Source of the DNA: CAZHBA01 sp964530225
GTDB lineage: Bacteria > Pseudomonadota > Alphaproteobacteria > UBA6615
Assembly (NCBI GenBank): GCA_964530225.1
Contig: CAZHBA010000083.1
Coordinates: 1 to 52,273 of the forward strand
Direction of reading: 5' to 3'
Length of the DNA: 52,273 bases
Position numbers and translations under genes: made by a program. Each line of letters starts with the position of its first letter. Position 1 is the first letter of the stretch. Below are positions 8,146 through 17,272 of this stretch, piece after piece. The notes under the pieces are model-generated. The model saw only the letters and a program-made list of their open reading frames with translations. It was not told the origin of the DNA and made no database searches.

Positions 8146-11100
8146 ATGGTACGGCCTAGGACCATTAGGATCCGCAAGCTGCTAATTGCCAATCGCGGCG
8201 AGATCGCAATTCGCATAATGCGCGCGGCGTCCGAGATGGATATTGGCACGGTGTCGGTGTACTCGCGCGAAGACCGATTCGCACTGCACCGTTTCAAGGC
8301 CGATGAAAGCTATCTGATCGGCGCCGACAAGGGTCCGATCGACGCCTATCTCGATATAGCCGGTGTTATCCGCATCGCGCGCGAATCCCGCGTGGATGCG
8401 ATTCACCCGGGATACGGATTCCTTTCCGAGAATCCGGAATTTGCCGAGGCCTGTGTCGCGGCCGGGATTGTTTTCATCGGCCCGCCACCGGATGTAATGC
8501 GCCGTCTCGGCAACAAGATCTCAGCCCGCGCGCTTGCCGTTGAGGCGGGGGTACCGGTGATGGCGGCCTCCAAGCCGCTGCCCAAGGATGCGGAGGAGAT
8601 CGCACGTATTGCTGACGAGATCGGCTTACCGGTGATGTTGAAGGCTAGTTGGGGCGGCGGCGGGCGCGGCATGCGGGTGATCAGCGTTGCAGACGACATC
8701 GCGACGGAAGTAGGTTCGGCAAAACGCGAGGCGCGCGCCGCATTCGGCAACGACGAGGTCTATTTCGAAAAGTTGGTCGAGCGAGCACGCCATGTCGAAG
8801 TTCAGATATTGGGGGATGCGCACGGCAACGTCGTGCATTTGTTCGAGCGCGATTGCACTGTGCAGCGCCGCCACCAGAAGGTGGTCGAGCGCGCGCCGGC
8901 GCCCTATCTTGATGCCATCCAACAAAAAGAGATATGCGATGCCGCGCTGGCGATCGCGCGCACGGCCGGTTATTGCAACGCAGGAACGGTTGAATTCCTA
9001 CAAGACGCTGAGACAGGCGCGTTTTATTTCATCGAAGTCAATCCGCGTATTCAAGTCGAACACACAGTGACTGAATGCATCACCGGAATTGATATCGTGA
9101 AGGCGCAAATTCGTGTCGCAGAAGGCGCGGAAATCGGCGGCGCTAACAGCGCCGTGCCAGCGCAAGACGATATCGCAATGCATGGCCACGCCATCCAGTG
9201 CCGGGTGACAACTGAGATTCCCGAAGCCAATTTTGCGCCTGATCACGGCCGCATAGACGCCTACCGCAGCGCGTCGGGCTTTGGCATACGGCTTGACGCC
9301 GGCACAGCGTTTCCCGGCGCCTTGATCACGCCCCATTACGATTCGCTGCTAGTGAAGGTGACCTCTTGGGGCCAGCACAAGGACGAAGCGGCCGCGCGCA
9401 TGGACCGTGCGTTGCGCGAATTTCGCATTCGCGGTGTCGGCACCAACCTTCGCTTCCTCGAGGCGGTGATCAGCCACCCAGATTTCCGCGCTGCCGATTA
9501 CACCACCCGCTTTATCGATGAGACGCCCGAGCTGTTCCGCTTCGCAACACGGCGTGATCGGGCGACGAGGCTACTGGCGTTTCTCGGCGACGTGATCGTT
9601 AATGGCAATCCGGAAGTCACGCGTCTTGCGCGTCCAACAATTCCGGCCTTTTTGGCGCCACTACCGGCCCCAGTTAATGGTGCCCCGCCGCCGCCTGGCA
9701 CCCGCCAGCGCCTCGATGAGATGGGTGCGAGTTCCCTGGCCCAGTGGCTGCGAGATGAAAAGCGCGTGATGATCACCGACACCACCTTCCGCGACGCGCA
9801 TCAGTCGCTGCTGGCGACCCGGGTACGCTCGCGGGATCTACTGGCGGTCGCACCGGCCTACGCACACAATTTAGCGGAACTTTTCTCAGTCGAGTGCTGG
9901 GGTGGGGCGACCTTCGATGTCGCCTTACGATACTTGAAGGAATCACCGTGGGAGCGGCTCGAAGCCATACGCGAGCGCATACCCAACATCCTTTTGCAGA
10001 TGCTGCTGCGCGCGTCTAACGCGGTTGGCTATACCAACTATGCCGATAACGTGGTGCGCTATTTTGTCAAACAATCGGCCTCCGCCGGGGTTGATATTTT
10101 CCGCGTCTTCGATTCGCTGAACTGGGTCGAGAATATGCGGGTCGCGATGGACGCGGTGCTGGAAAGTGGCAAGTTATGTGAGGCCGCAATCTGTTACACC
10201 GGTGATCTAACCGACCCTGCTCGCGAGAAGTACGACCTCCGCTATTACGTCAAAATTGCACAGGAGCTCGAGGCTGCCGGGGCGCATATTCTGGGCATCA
10301 AGGACATGGCAGGGGTTTGCCGACCCGAGGCGGCGCGCCAGCTGGTGAGTGCGCTACGTGAGGAATGCGGCCTGCCCATCCATTTCCACACCCACGACAC
10401 TTCGGGTGCATCGGTGGCCAGCGTGCTAGCCGCCATTAATGCCGGAGTTGATGCGGTGGACGCCGCGATGGACTCGATGAGCGGACTGACCTCGCAGCCC
10501 AATCTCGGCTCTATTGTGGCGGCGCTGGAGCACACGCCACGCGACACCGGGTTCAATCCCGAAACGATCCGCGCGCTGTCAAATTATTGGGAGCAGATAC
10601 GTCACGTCCATGCCCCGTTCGAGAGCGATTTACGTTGGGGTGCATCCGAGGTTTATGTGCACGAGATGCCCGGCGGGCAGTACACCAATTTACGCCAGCA
10701 GGCGGCGGCGCTGGGACTCGCCGAGCGTTGGCCCGATGTCGCCCGGACCTATGCTGAAGTCAACCAGATGTTTGGCGACGTGATCAAGGTCACACCGACA
10801 TCTAAGGTGGTGGGCGACATGGCGTTAATGATGGTGACTCGCGACCTTACGCCCGAGGACGTCGTCGATCCCAAAACCGAAATCGCGTTTCCCGATTCGG
10901 TAATTTCGTTTTTCCGGGGCGATGTCGGCCAGCCCCCGGGCGGTTTTCCGGAAGCGCTGCAAATGAAAGTGTTAGGCGGGGCCGCGCCGCTGGCGGTGCG
11001 CCCTGGCACGGTCCTGGCCCCGGTCGATCTCGAAGCCGAGCGCGCCGAGGCCGAGCGCCTGGTTGAGCGTCAAATCGACGACAGGGACCTCGCCTCCTAT

Positions 11101-11631
11101 CTGATGTACCCTAAGGTTTTCGTCGACTACGCAAAACATCGTCGCCGCTTTGGTGATGTCTCAGTACTGCCGACGTCGGCGTTCTTCTATGGCATGGAGC
11201 CAGGTGAGGAGATCACCGCCGGCATCGAGCGCGGAAAGACGCTTGTGATCCGCTATCTCGCGTTGGGCGATGCAGATGTTCATGGTGAGCGCACGGTATT
11301 TTTCGAACTTAACGGCCACCCGCGCACCATCAAGGTGACCGACCATATTGCTACCATAACGCGTCCGGCCCACGCCAAAGCCGATCCCGGCAATCCCGCC
11401 CATGTTGGTGCGCCGATGCCGGGAGTGGTGATCGCAGTCGCGGTCGAGACCGGCCAGCGTATCGAGCGCGGCGATCCTCTGTTGACTCTGGAAGCGATGA
11501 AAATGGAAACCGTGCTGCGCGCCGAGCAGGATGGTACCATCGCCGAAATCCTCTTGCCGGTGGGCGAAAGCGTTGCGACCGACGATCTGCTGATCGTGTT
11601 GCAAGGATCCTCCTCGATACTGTTAGCTTAA
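8146..11631 (+). CDS. pyc: Pyruvate carboxylase
   Basis: 1161 residues, full length for single-chain pyruvate carboxylase, which makes oxaloacetate from pyruvate, bicarbonate and ATP. The order is biotin carboxylase (from KLLIANRGEIAIRIMRA; ATP-grasp loop GGGGRGMRVI at about 170-179), carboxyltransferase TIM barrel (TDTTFRDAHQSLLATR near 543-558, then CWGGATFDVALR), and the C-terminal biotinyl domain with acceptor Lys1119 in EAMKMETV. The ATG at 8146 is the only sensible start. It lies directly behind the cupin relic, and no strong Shine-Dalgarno precedes it. The enzyme is anaplerotic and here shares a 24 kb stretch with pyruvate kinase and PEP carboxykinase. Confidence 0.97.
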   Translation: MVRPRTIRIRKLLIANRGEIAIRIMRAASEMDIGTVSVYSREDRFALHRFKADESYLIGADKGPIDAYLDIAGVIRIARESRVDAIHPGYGFLSENPEFAEACVAAGIVFIGPPPDVMRRLGNKISARALAVEAGVPVMAASKPLPKDAEEIARIADEIGLPVMLKASWGGGGRGMRVISVADDIATEVGSAKREARAAFGNDEVYFEKLVERARHVEVQILGDAHGNVVHLFERDCTVQRRHQKVVERAPAPYLDAIQQKEICDAALAIARTAGYCNAGTVEFLQDAETGAFYFIEVNPRIQVEHTVTECITGIDIVKAQIRVAEGAEIGGANSAVPAQDDIAMHGHAIQCRVTTEIPEANFAPDHGRIDAYRSASGFGIRLDAGTAFPGALITPHYDSLLVKVTSWGQHKDEAAARMDRALREFRIRGVGTNLRFLEAVISHPDFRAADYTTRFIDETPELFRFATRRDRATRLLAFLGDVIVNGNPEVTRLARPTIPAFLAPLPAPVNGAPPPPGTRQRLDEMGASSLAQWLRDEKRVMITDTTFRDAHQSLLATRVRSRDLLAVAPAYAHNLAELFSVECWGGATFDVALRYLKESPWERLEAIRERIPNILLQMLLRASNAVGYTNYADNVVRYFVKQSASAGVDIFRVFDSLNWVENMRVAMDAVLESGKLCEAAICYTGDLTDPAREKYDLRYYVKIAQELEAAGAHILGIKDMAGVCRPEAARQLVSALREECGLPIHFHTHDTSGASVASVLAAINAGVDAVDAAMDSMSGLTSQPNLGSIVAALEHTPRDTGFNPETIRALSNYWEQIRHVHAPFESDLRWGASEVYVHEMPGGQYTNLRQQAAALGLAERWPDVARTYAEVNQMFGDVIKVTPTSKVVGDMALMMVTRDLTPEDVVDPKTEIAFPDSVISFFRGDVGQPPGGFPEALQMKVLGGAAPLAVRPGTVLAPVDLEAERAEAERLVERQIDDRDLASYLMYPKVFVDYAKHRRRFGDVSVLPTSAFFYGMEPGEEITAGIERGKTLVIRYLALGDADVHGERTVFFELNGHPRTIKVTDHIATITRPAHAKADPGNPAHVGAPMPGVVIAVAVETGQRIERGDPLLTLEAMKMETVLRAEQDGTIAEILLPVGESVATDDLLIVLQGSSSILLA

Positions 11632-11747
11632 GTCGCTCAAGGCGAATTAAATCAAATAGTAGGTCAGGTTTTTAGCCATAAACGGACATTGCGTCGCAGC
11701 GCGCTGAAATCGATACTGCTGGTTCCATCGAAGGCGTACGATACCCC

Positions 11748-14735
11748 ATGAAATTCAAGTTGATCCTGTTTGGCCTGGCCCTGATATTTAGCTACGCACG
11801 CTGGCGTAGCGCTGGTTTCCGCGACCGCTTGGCGCAGCGGGACCTCACCGTGGTACTGCGCACGGCTGACGGCCGCACGGGGCGGACATATGTGTTTGCC
11901 GGCGGACGCGTGACGTCCAAAGCGGTGATCGACGCAAACGCTGATCTGGCCCTGGTCTTCAAAACGGCGGAGATCGGCGCCCGCCTGCTGATACCGCCCA
12001 TCGATCAGCTCAAGCAGATTGAGGCGATGAAAAGCTTCCTGTTCCATCCGGAAGGACCGGACGAGGCCGCCGTGTGGTTCGCCCAGACGGTGATGGCGGC
12101 CTTGAGTTCGAGCTGGAAAATTGGCCGGCTGGCCGGCGACGGCACAACACGCTACTGCACCATGACCAATGGTGGGCCGCTATTCGTCTATGTCAAGGAC
12201 GGCAAGATCGTGCGCACGACGCCGATGGTCTTCGGCGGCGACGATGCGCCGTCATTCACTATCAAGGCACGCGGCAAGACCTTCACGCCGCCGCGCAAGG
12301 CGACGCTATCTCCCCATGGCATGAACTGGAAGGCCGTGGTCTACGCGCCCAACCGGCTGTTGACACCGTTAAAGCGCGTCGACTTCGATGCCAACGGCGA
12401 GCGTAATATCCAAAATCGCGGCATCTCTGGTTACGAACCCATCGGCTGGGACGAAGCGCTCGACATCGTCGCCGGCGAAATCAAGCGCATGAAGCGCGAC
12501 TATGGCCAGGGCGCCATCGCGCAGTCCAACGGCTCGCATCATAGCTGGGGTAATATCGGCTATTACCTCAGTGCCAAGATCCGCTTTATGAACGCCATCG
12601 GCACCACCGAGGTGCACCACAATCCTGACAGTTGGGAAGGCTGGTACTGGGGCGCCGTGCACCATTGGGGCGGATCGTTGCGGGTCGGCGGGGCCGAGCC
12701 CTTCGGCACCATCGAGGACTGTTTGGAAAATGCCGAGATGATCGTCTTCTGGTCGTCGAATCCGGAGGCGACCGGTGGCGTTTACGGCGGTTTGGAAGGA
12801 TCAGTGCGCCGTCAGTGGTTGAAGGATATCGGCATCCCTATCGTCCATATCGATCCCCATCTCAACGACACGGTGCAGTTCCTCGGCGGCAAGTGGATCG
12901 CGCCGCGCCCGACCACGTCGCCGGCGCTGGCGCTGGCCATCGCCTATGTGTGGATGACCGAAGACCTCTACGACAAGGAGTATGTCGAAACCCGCACCCA
13001 AGGTTTCGATGTCTGGCGGGACTATGTACTTGGTACCGGCGACGACACGCCGAAGACGCCGGAATGGCAGGAGGCGGAGACCGGCGTGCCGGCCAAGGAC
13101 GTGCGCGCGTTGGCCCGCGAATGGGGATCGAAGCGCACCTATCTCGCGGCCGGCGGCATGGGTAACACCTTCGGCGGCGCGGCGCGCAACCCCACCGGCA
13201 ATCAGTGGACGCGCATGATGGTTTGCCTCTTGGCCATGCAGGGGCTGGGCAAGCCCGGTGTCAATATCGGCAATCTGCAGATGGGCGTGCCCCATGATTT
13301 CGGCTTTTATTTTCCCGGCTATGCTGATGGCGGCATATCGGGCGATTTAACCCACACCGCACTTGCGGTCAGCCTCTATCAACGCATGCCGCAGCTGGCG
13401 ACAATCAATCCGTCGACCCAGATAATTCCGCGTCTCAAGCTGCCCGATGCCATCATCGACGGCCATGCGGAGGGCGAAATCTGGGATGCGCGCACCATCG
13501 AAGGCCAGTTCGCCCGGGCGGTCTATCCCGCGCCCGGACATTCGCCGGTGCATATGCTCTACCGTTACGGTAGCGCTATCCTCGGCACACTTGGCGACGC
13601 TAACCGCTATGTGGAAATGTACCGCTCGCCCAATCTCGAGTTCGTCGTCAACCAATCGATCTGGGACGAAGGCGATACGCGGTTCGCCGATATTATCCTG
13701 CCGGCCTGCACCCATTTGGAGCGTTACGACATTGGCGAATGGGCTCATTCCGGCGGCTATGGCGCGCATTTCAATTCCCAGGTTAATCACCGCGTCGTCG
13801 CCTTTCAGGCAAAATGCATCGAGCCCCTGGGCGAGTCGAAGTCCGACTATGATATTTTCACGGCGATTGCGGAGCGGCTGGGGCTTGGCAGCTACTTCAC
13901 CGAGGGTATGCGCGACATCGACTGGGCGAAACGCATGTTCGATGCTTCGGACCTACCGACCAAGATTTCGTGGCGGAAATTTATCGAGAAAGGCTATTTC
14001 GTGGTCCCGCCGGAGCGCGAGGATTTACGCCCGAAAACGGCGTACCGGTGGTTCGCCGAGCGCCGCAAGAAAGACATTCCCGAGGCCATGCCGTTGCCCG
14101 GCGATTACACCGAAGGGTTTCTCGAAGGCCTGCAGACCCAGTCGGGCAAGTTCGAGTTCGAGGCCGAGAGCCTAAAGCGCTTTAAGGCGGACGATCCCGA
14201 ACGCCCGCCCATACCCAAATATATTCCGTCCTGGGAAGGACCCGACGCCGCTGGTCGCTATCCGCTACAGCTGATAACGCCGCATGTGCGCTTCAGCTTT
14301 CACACCCAGGGCGATGGCAAGGACAGCTTCTTGAACGATATCAAGGACCACCGGGTGCTTATCGATGACTATTATTACTGGATTTTGCGGTTGCACCCCG
14401 ATGATGCGGCGGTACGCGGCATCCAAAACAATGACCTGGTCAAGGTCTTCAACGACCGCGGCGCGGTTGTCTGCGCCGCCCAACTGACGGCCCGGCTGTT
14501 GCGCGGCGTTGCCCATTCCTACGAGTCTTCGGCCGTCTACGATCCCATGGGCGAGCCCGGGCGCTCCGTCGACAGGGGAGGCTGCGTCAACCTGCTGTCG
14601 CCGGCGCGTACGCAAATAAAGCACGCCCATTCCATGGCCAACGGCTTGGCCATGGTGGAAATCGAAAAATGGGACGGTGAAACGGCGTTCACGCGCACCG
14701 AGCCTCTGACCGTGGCGCGGGGGCGCGTGCAATGA
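11748..14735 (+). CDS. Transhydroxylase-like molybdopterin oxidoreductase, large subunit with extra N-terminal domain
   Basis: 995-residue DMSO-reductase-family molybdoenzyme. Like pyrogallol-phloroglucinol transhydroxylase, and unlike most relatives, it lacks an N-terminal Cys motif for an FeS cluster. The active site agrees: His264 (NGSHHSWGN) is 30 residues before Asp294-Ser295 (HHNPDSWEGW). This is the spacing of His144, Asp174 and the Mo-ligand Ser175 in the Pelobacter enzyme, numbering from memory. Tyr521 and Tyr525 lie where its catalytic Tyr404 would fall. About 120 residues precede the catalytic part. They begin with a hydrophobic helix, then an alpha/beta stretch that looks SCP2-like (inference). 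Four bases overlap the small-subunit gene. No twin-arginine signal is seen, so it is probably cytoplasmic. The substrate is unknown; a phenol or other reduced aromatic is a guess. Confidence 0.88.
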   Translation: MKFKLILFGLALIFSYARWRSAGFRDRLAQRDLTVVLRTADGRTGRTYVFAGGRVTSKAVIDANADLALVFKTAEIGARLLIPPIDQLKQIEAMKSFLFHPEGPDEAAVWFAQTVMAALSSSWKIGRLAGDGTTRYCTMTNGGPLFVYVKDGKIVRTTPMVFGGDDAPSFTIKARGKTFTPPRKATLSPHGMNWKAVVYAPNRLLTPLKRVDFDANGERNIQNRGISGYEPIGWDEALDIVAGEIKRMKRDYGQGAIAQSNGSHHSWGNIGYYLSAKIRFMNAIGTTEVHHNPDSWEGWYWGAVHHWGGSLRVGGAEPFGTIEDCLENAEMIVFWSSNPEATGGVYGGLEGSVRRQWLKDIGIPIVHIDPHLNDTVQFLGGKWIAPRPTTSPALALAIAYVWMTEDLYDKEYVETRTQGFDVWRDYVLGTGDDTPKTPEWQEAETGVPAKDVRALAREWGSKRTYLAAGGMGNTFGGAARNPTGNQWTRMMVCLLAMQGLGKPGVNIGNLQMGVPHDFGFYFPGYADGGISGDLTHTALAVSLYQRMPQLATINPSTQIIPRLKLPDAIIDGHAEGEIWDARTIEGQFARAVYPAPGHSPVHMLYRYGSAILGTLGDANRYVEMYRSPNLEFVVNQSIWDEGDTRFADIILPACTHLERYDIGEWAHSGGYGAHFNSQVNHRVVAFQAKCIEPLGESKSDYDIFTAIAERLGLGSYFTEGMRDIDWAKRMFDASDLPTKISWRKFIEKGYFVVPPEREDLRPKTAYRWFAERRKKDIPEAMPLPGDYTEGFLEGLQTQSGKFEFEAESLKRFKADDPERPPIPKYIPSWEGPDAAGRYPLQLITPHVRFSFHTQGDGKDSFLNDIKDHRVLIDDYYYWILRLHPDDAAVRGIQNNDLVKVFNDRGAVVCAAQLTARLLRGVAHSYESSAVYDPMGEPGRSVDRGGCVNLLSPARTQIKHAHSMANGLAMVEIEKWDGETAFTRTEPLTVARGRVQ

Positions 14736-15577
14736 AAAAATGGCACCTAATCGTCGATGTCGCCAACTGCACCAACTGCAACCTGTGCACGCTGGCGCTG
14801 CAGGACGAGCATGTTGGCAACGCCTTTGCCGGCTATGCCGAGGAAATGCCCAAGCACGGCCACCGCTGGATCGAGATAGAGCGCCGCGAACGGGGTACGC
14901 CGCCGGTCACCGACGCCGCCTATCTGCCGGTGATGTGCCAGCACTGCGACGATGCGCCGTGTATCGCCGCCGCGCCCGACGCCATTTCGAAACGTCCAGA
15001 CGGAATCGTGCTCATCGATCCGGTCAAGTCCAAGGGCCGCCGGGAGATTGTCGGTGCCTGCCCCTATGGCGCCATCTGGTGGAACGACGAAAAACAGGTG
15101 CCGCAACACTGGTTCTTCGACGCCCATCTGCTGGATGCCGGCTGGGCCGAGCCGCGCTGCGTCACCGTGTGCGCCACCAACGCGTTGCAGGCGGTCCGGG
15201 TGGAAGATGACGAGATGCAGCGGCTGATCCAGGAACAGGAGTTAGAACAGCTCAGGCCCGAGCTCGGTACCAAACCGCGGGTGCACTATAAAAATCTTTG
15301 GCGCTACACCAAGGTCTTTATCGCCGGTACCGTCTCGGCCGGGCGTGATGGCGTCGTCGACTGCCTTGCTGGTGCCACCATCGCCCTGCTGTGTGACGGC
15401 CAAACGGTCGCCGAGCAGCAGACCGACGCCTTCGGCGATTTCAAGTTCGACCGCCTGGATGCGGATAGCAGCGCCTACCGGCTCGATATCACCGCCGAGG
15501 GGTTCGCCGGGGTCGCCGTCGAAGTGAGTCTCGGAGAAACGCAGAACGTCGGCGAAGTTTGCCTGTCGGCGCTTTAG
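14732..15577 (+). CDS. Transhydroxylase-like iron-sulfur small subunit
   Basis: 281 residues. The first 200 form a ferredoxin-like electron-transfer subunit with the Cys groups CTNCNLC, CQHCDDAPC, CPYG and CVTVC, enough for about three 4Fe-4S clusters. From about residue 200 (VFIAGTVSAGRDGVVDCLAG) it ends in an all-beta domain of the transthyretin/CnaB type. The same two-part build is known for the small subunit of pyrogallol transhydroxylase (275 residues). The start ATG overlaps the large-subunit stop (ATGA), so the two are translated together. The beta domain probably packs against the large subunit. Confidence 0.88.
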   Translation: MKKWHLIVDVANCTNCNLCTLALQDEHVGNAFAGYAEEMPKHGHRWIEIERRERGTPPVTDAAYLPVMCQHCDDAPCIAAAPDAISKRPDGIVLIDPVKSKGRREIVGACPYGAIWWNDEKQVPQHWFFDAHLLDAGWAEPRCVTVCATNALQAVRVEDDEMQRLIQEQELEQLRPELGTKPRVHYKNLWRYTKVFIAGTVSAGRDGVVDCLAGATIALLCDGQTVAEQQTDAFGDFKFDRLDADSSAYRLDITAEGFAGVAVEVSLGETQNVGEVCLSAL

Positions 15578-15596
15578 ATCAAACGTTTACAGTCCG

Positions 15597-15665
15597 AATG
15601 CACCGATCCTGCTGTTCTCGTTTCCGGCGCTAGCCACTTGGCTGCCCGATCTGGCGTTTAACTAG
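15597..15665 (+). pseudogene. Short remnant resembling the C-terminus of a TRAP large permease
   Basis: A short open stretch encodes ILLFSFPALATWLPDLAFN followed by a stop. TRAP transporter large (DctM) permeases typically end in such a hydrophobic helix and FP...WLP tail. About 60 bases later another protein-like stretch (PDEDVRPHNIRFLGNAG, ending with TAA at 15781-15783) has no start. Both suggest that the 317-base gap 15578-15893 is graveyard sequence. Identification of either piece is tentative. Confidence 0.35.
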
Positions 15666-15893
15666 CCGCAGCACCCAGGCCTCGGCGAGGCTTTTCCTTA
15701 TACTGGATATCCCCGATGAGGACGTGCGCCCGCACAATATCCGTTTTCTGGGCAATGCGGGCGTGGCGATGGAGTGCTTCTAACGTCCGCTTTTAGCAAT
15801 GACGGATGTGTTGCCGATTAGATGCTGTCCCCCGGCTGACGGGCGATTATATCGATCTCTGGGACGTGTTTTGGCGCCACATTCGCTCGCTTC

Positions 15894-16877
15894 TTACAAC
15901 CCGAAAACCCGAACCGCATTGGCGCCGCGGATGGCGGTGGCTTCATCGTCTGGGCGCTCGTTGATTAGGTCATACAGCCTGCCAACGTTGGCCGGCATGG
16001 GCAAGTCGGTGCCGAACATCACCTTGTCGGGTCCAGCGATGTCGATAACCGACTGCAGGGCCGTGGCGTCATAGACGATGGCGTCGTAATAGAGGCGGCT
16101 AAAATAGTTGCTGGGCAGCTGAGGAATATCGAACTTGGCCAGGGTCTCGGCAGCGAAGAACATGTCAATCCTTCCATTGATGAACGGAATATAGCCGCCG
16201 CCGTGACTGACGATGACCTTGACGTCGGAAAAGCGCTCGAAGAAGCCGTCGATGGCCATGCGCGCGATGGCGATGGTGGTGTCGTACATGAAGCCGGCCG
16301 CCGGCATGAGAATACGCTCGAAGCTGAAGTTTGCTGCCTTGGCGCCCAGCGGCGCGGTTGGATGCACCAGCACCGGGAAAGCGCGCCGGTCGAGCTCAGC
16401 CCACACCGGCGCGAACAGCGGGTCGATCAAGTGGCGTTCGCCGATATGGGCGACGCACATGACGCCGACGGCACCCAGGTTCACGCAGCGCTCGAGTTCG
16501 GCAAGTGCGGCGTCGGGATACTCCCACGGCAGCGAGGCGAACCAACGGATACGGTCGGGATGGACCGTCTGGCCGGCCGCCATTTCGTCGTTGGCCAGGC
16601 GCGCGGTAGCAACGCTCACCGCTTCGCCGCCGAAATGCACGTTGGGCGAGGTTAGTGACACGATGGAAATATCGACGCCTTCGCGGTCCATCATTGCCAC
16701 CCGCTTATCGTAGTCGAAGGCCTCGGCCTCAAGTGCGCAGGCCGGGGTGCCATATTCAATCAAGTAGTTGCGGTCGTCGGGCATGTCCTCGATGGCATAG
16801 GCCGGCGCACCGTGGGTTTTGATCATGTTGAGCCAGCCATTGCCGAACATGTGGGTGTGGATATCGATAGTAGGCAT
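15894..16877 (-). CDS. Amidohydrolase 2 (ACMSD-like) metal-dependent hydrolase or decarboxylase
   Basis: 327-residue TIM-barrel amidohydrolase of the ACMSD/5-carboxyvanillate decarboxylase group. Metal-site residues are visible: IDIHTH (His7, His9), a VLVHPT histidine, VIVSHGGGY and the late FGTDLPMP aspartate. The group mostly performs non-oxidative decarboxylation or hydrolysis of aromatic or ring-cleaved acids. I chose the ATG at 16877 with GGAGACTC upstream. The reading frame is open for 66 codons further, but that part overlaps the next gene and is not protein-like. It lies convergent to the transhydroxylase-like pair, which fits an aromatic-compound theme without proving a shared pathway. 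Confidence 0.9.
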   Translation of the reverse strand: MPTIDIHTHMFGNGWLNMIKTHGAPAYAIEDMPDDRNYLIEYGTPACALEAEAFDYDKRVAMMDREGVDISIVSLTSPNVHFGGEAVSVATARLANDEMAAGQTVHPDRIRWFASLPWEYPDAALAELERCVNLGAVGVMCVAHIGERHLIDPLFAPVWAELDRRAFPVLVHPTAPLGAKAANFSFERILMPAAGFMYDTTIAIARMAIDGFFERFSDVKVIVSHGGGYIPFINGRIDMFFAAETLAKFDIPQLPSNYFSRLYYDAIVYDATALQSVIDIAGPDKVMFGTDLPMPANVGRLYDLINERPDDEATAIRGANAVRVFGL

Positions 16878-16927
16878 GCCGTTGAGTCTCCGTTGCGGCG
16901 GGTGAGCTCCCCGCGTTCGCCGGTTGG

Positions 16928-17272
16928 TTACGAAATCAGTTTTTTGTCTGCTTCCAGGCCGGACAATGTGGTCGCAAGCCTCTGTATAAGAGCCTGCACC
17001 AGCAACAGCGCGGTATTGGGCGCGGTGTTTATGGCATCGCGCAGTTCGTCGACGGTGGCGGCGAACAGCCGGCAACCGGTCTTGGCGATAGCGTCGGCCT
17101 GGCGGTTATTGCCGGCCAGTTTAGATTCGCCGAACAGTTCGTTCTTGCCGAGATCGACGGACAGCAGATCGCTGGATATTTCGATCGTTCCGTCCATGAT
17201 GATATAGGTCTCTCGGGTCTTCTCACCCTTGCGAAACAGCGTTTTACCGGCGGGTAGGTTTACTCTGCGCAT
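16928..17272 (-). CDS. Stand-alone cyclic-nucleotide-binding (Crp-type) domain protein
   Basis: 114 residues covering one cNMP-binding beta barrel: LPAGKTLFRKGE, YIIMDGTIEIS, LGKNELFGESKLAG, then the closing helix. The FGE is the phosphate-binding-cassette position. There is no helix-turn-helix and no membrane segment. Unlike Crp/Fnr proteins, it cannot bind DNA by itself. It probably modulates a partner, perhaps the amidohydrolase gene 50 bases downstream on the same strand. The start is the ATG at 17272; no clear Shine-Dalgarno is visible. Confidence 0.8.
   Translation of the reverse strand: MRRVNLPAGKTLFRKGEKTRETYIIMDGTIEISSDLLSVDLGKNELFGESKLAGNNRQADAIAKTGCRLFAATVDELRDAINTAPNTALLLVQALIQRLATTLSGLEADKKLIS

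Noticed and set aside
8182..14732. Many long open frames opposite pyruvate carboxylase and the molybdoenzyme
   Set aside because: They are by-products of GC-rich codon use on the sense strand. None has recognisable motifs or a ribosome-binding site.
16878..17075. A longer amidohydrolase starting at 17075
   Set aside because: The extra 66 residues are Arg-rich, unlike a protein N-terminus, and overlap the cNMP-domain gene. The ATG at 16877 has a ribosome-binding site.
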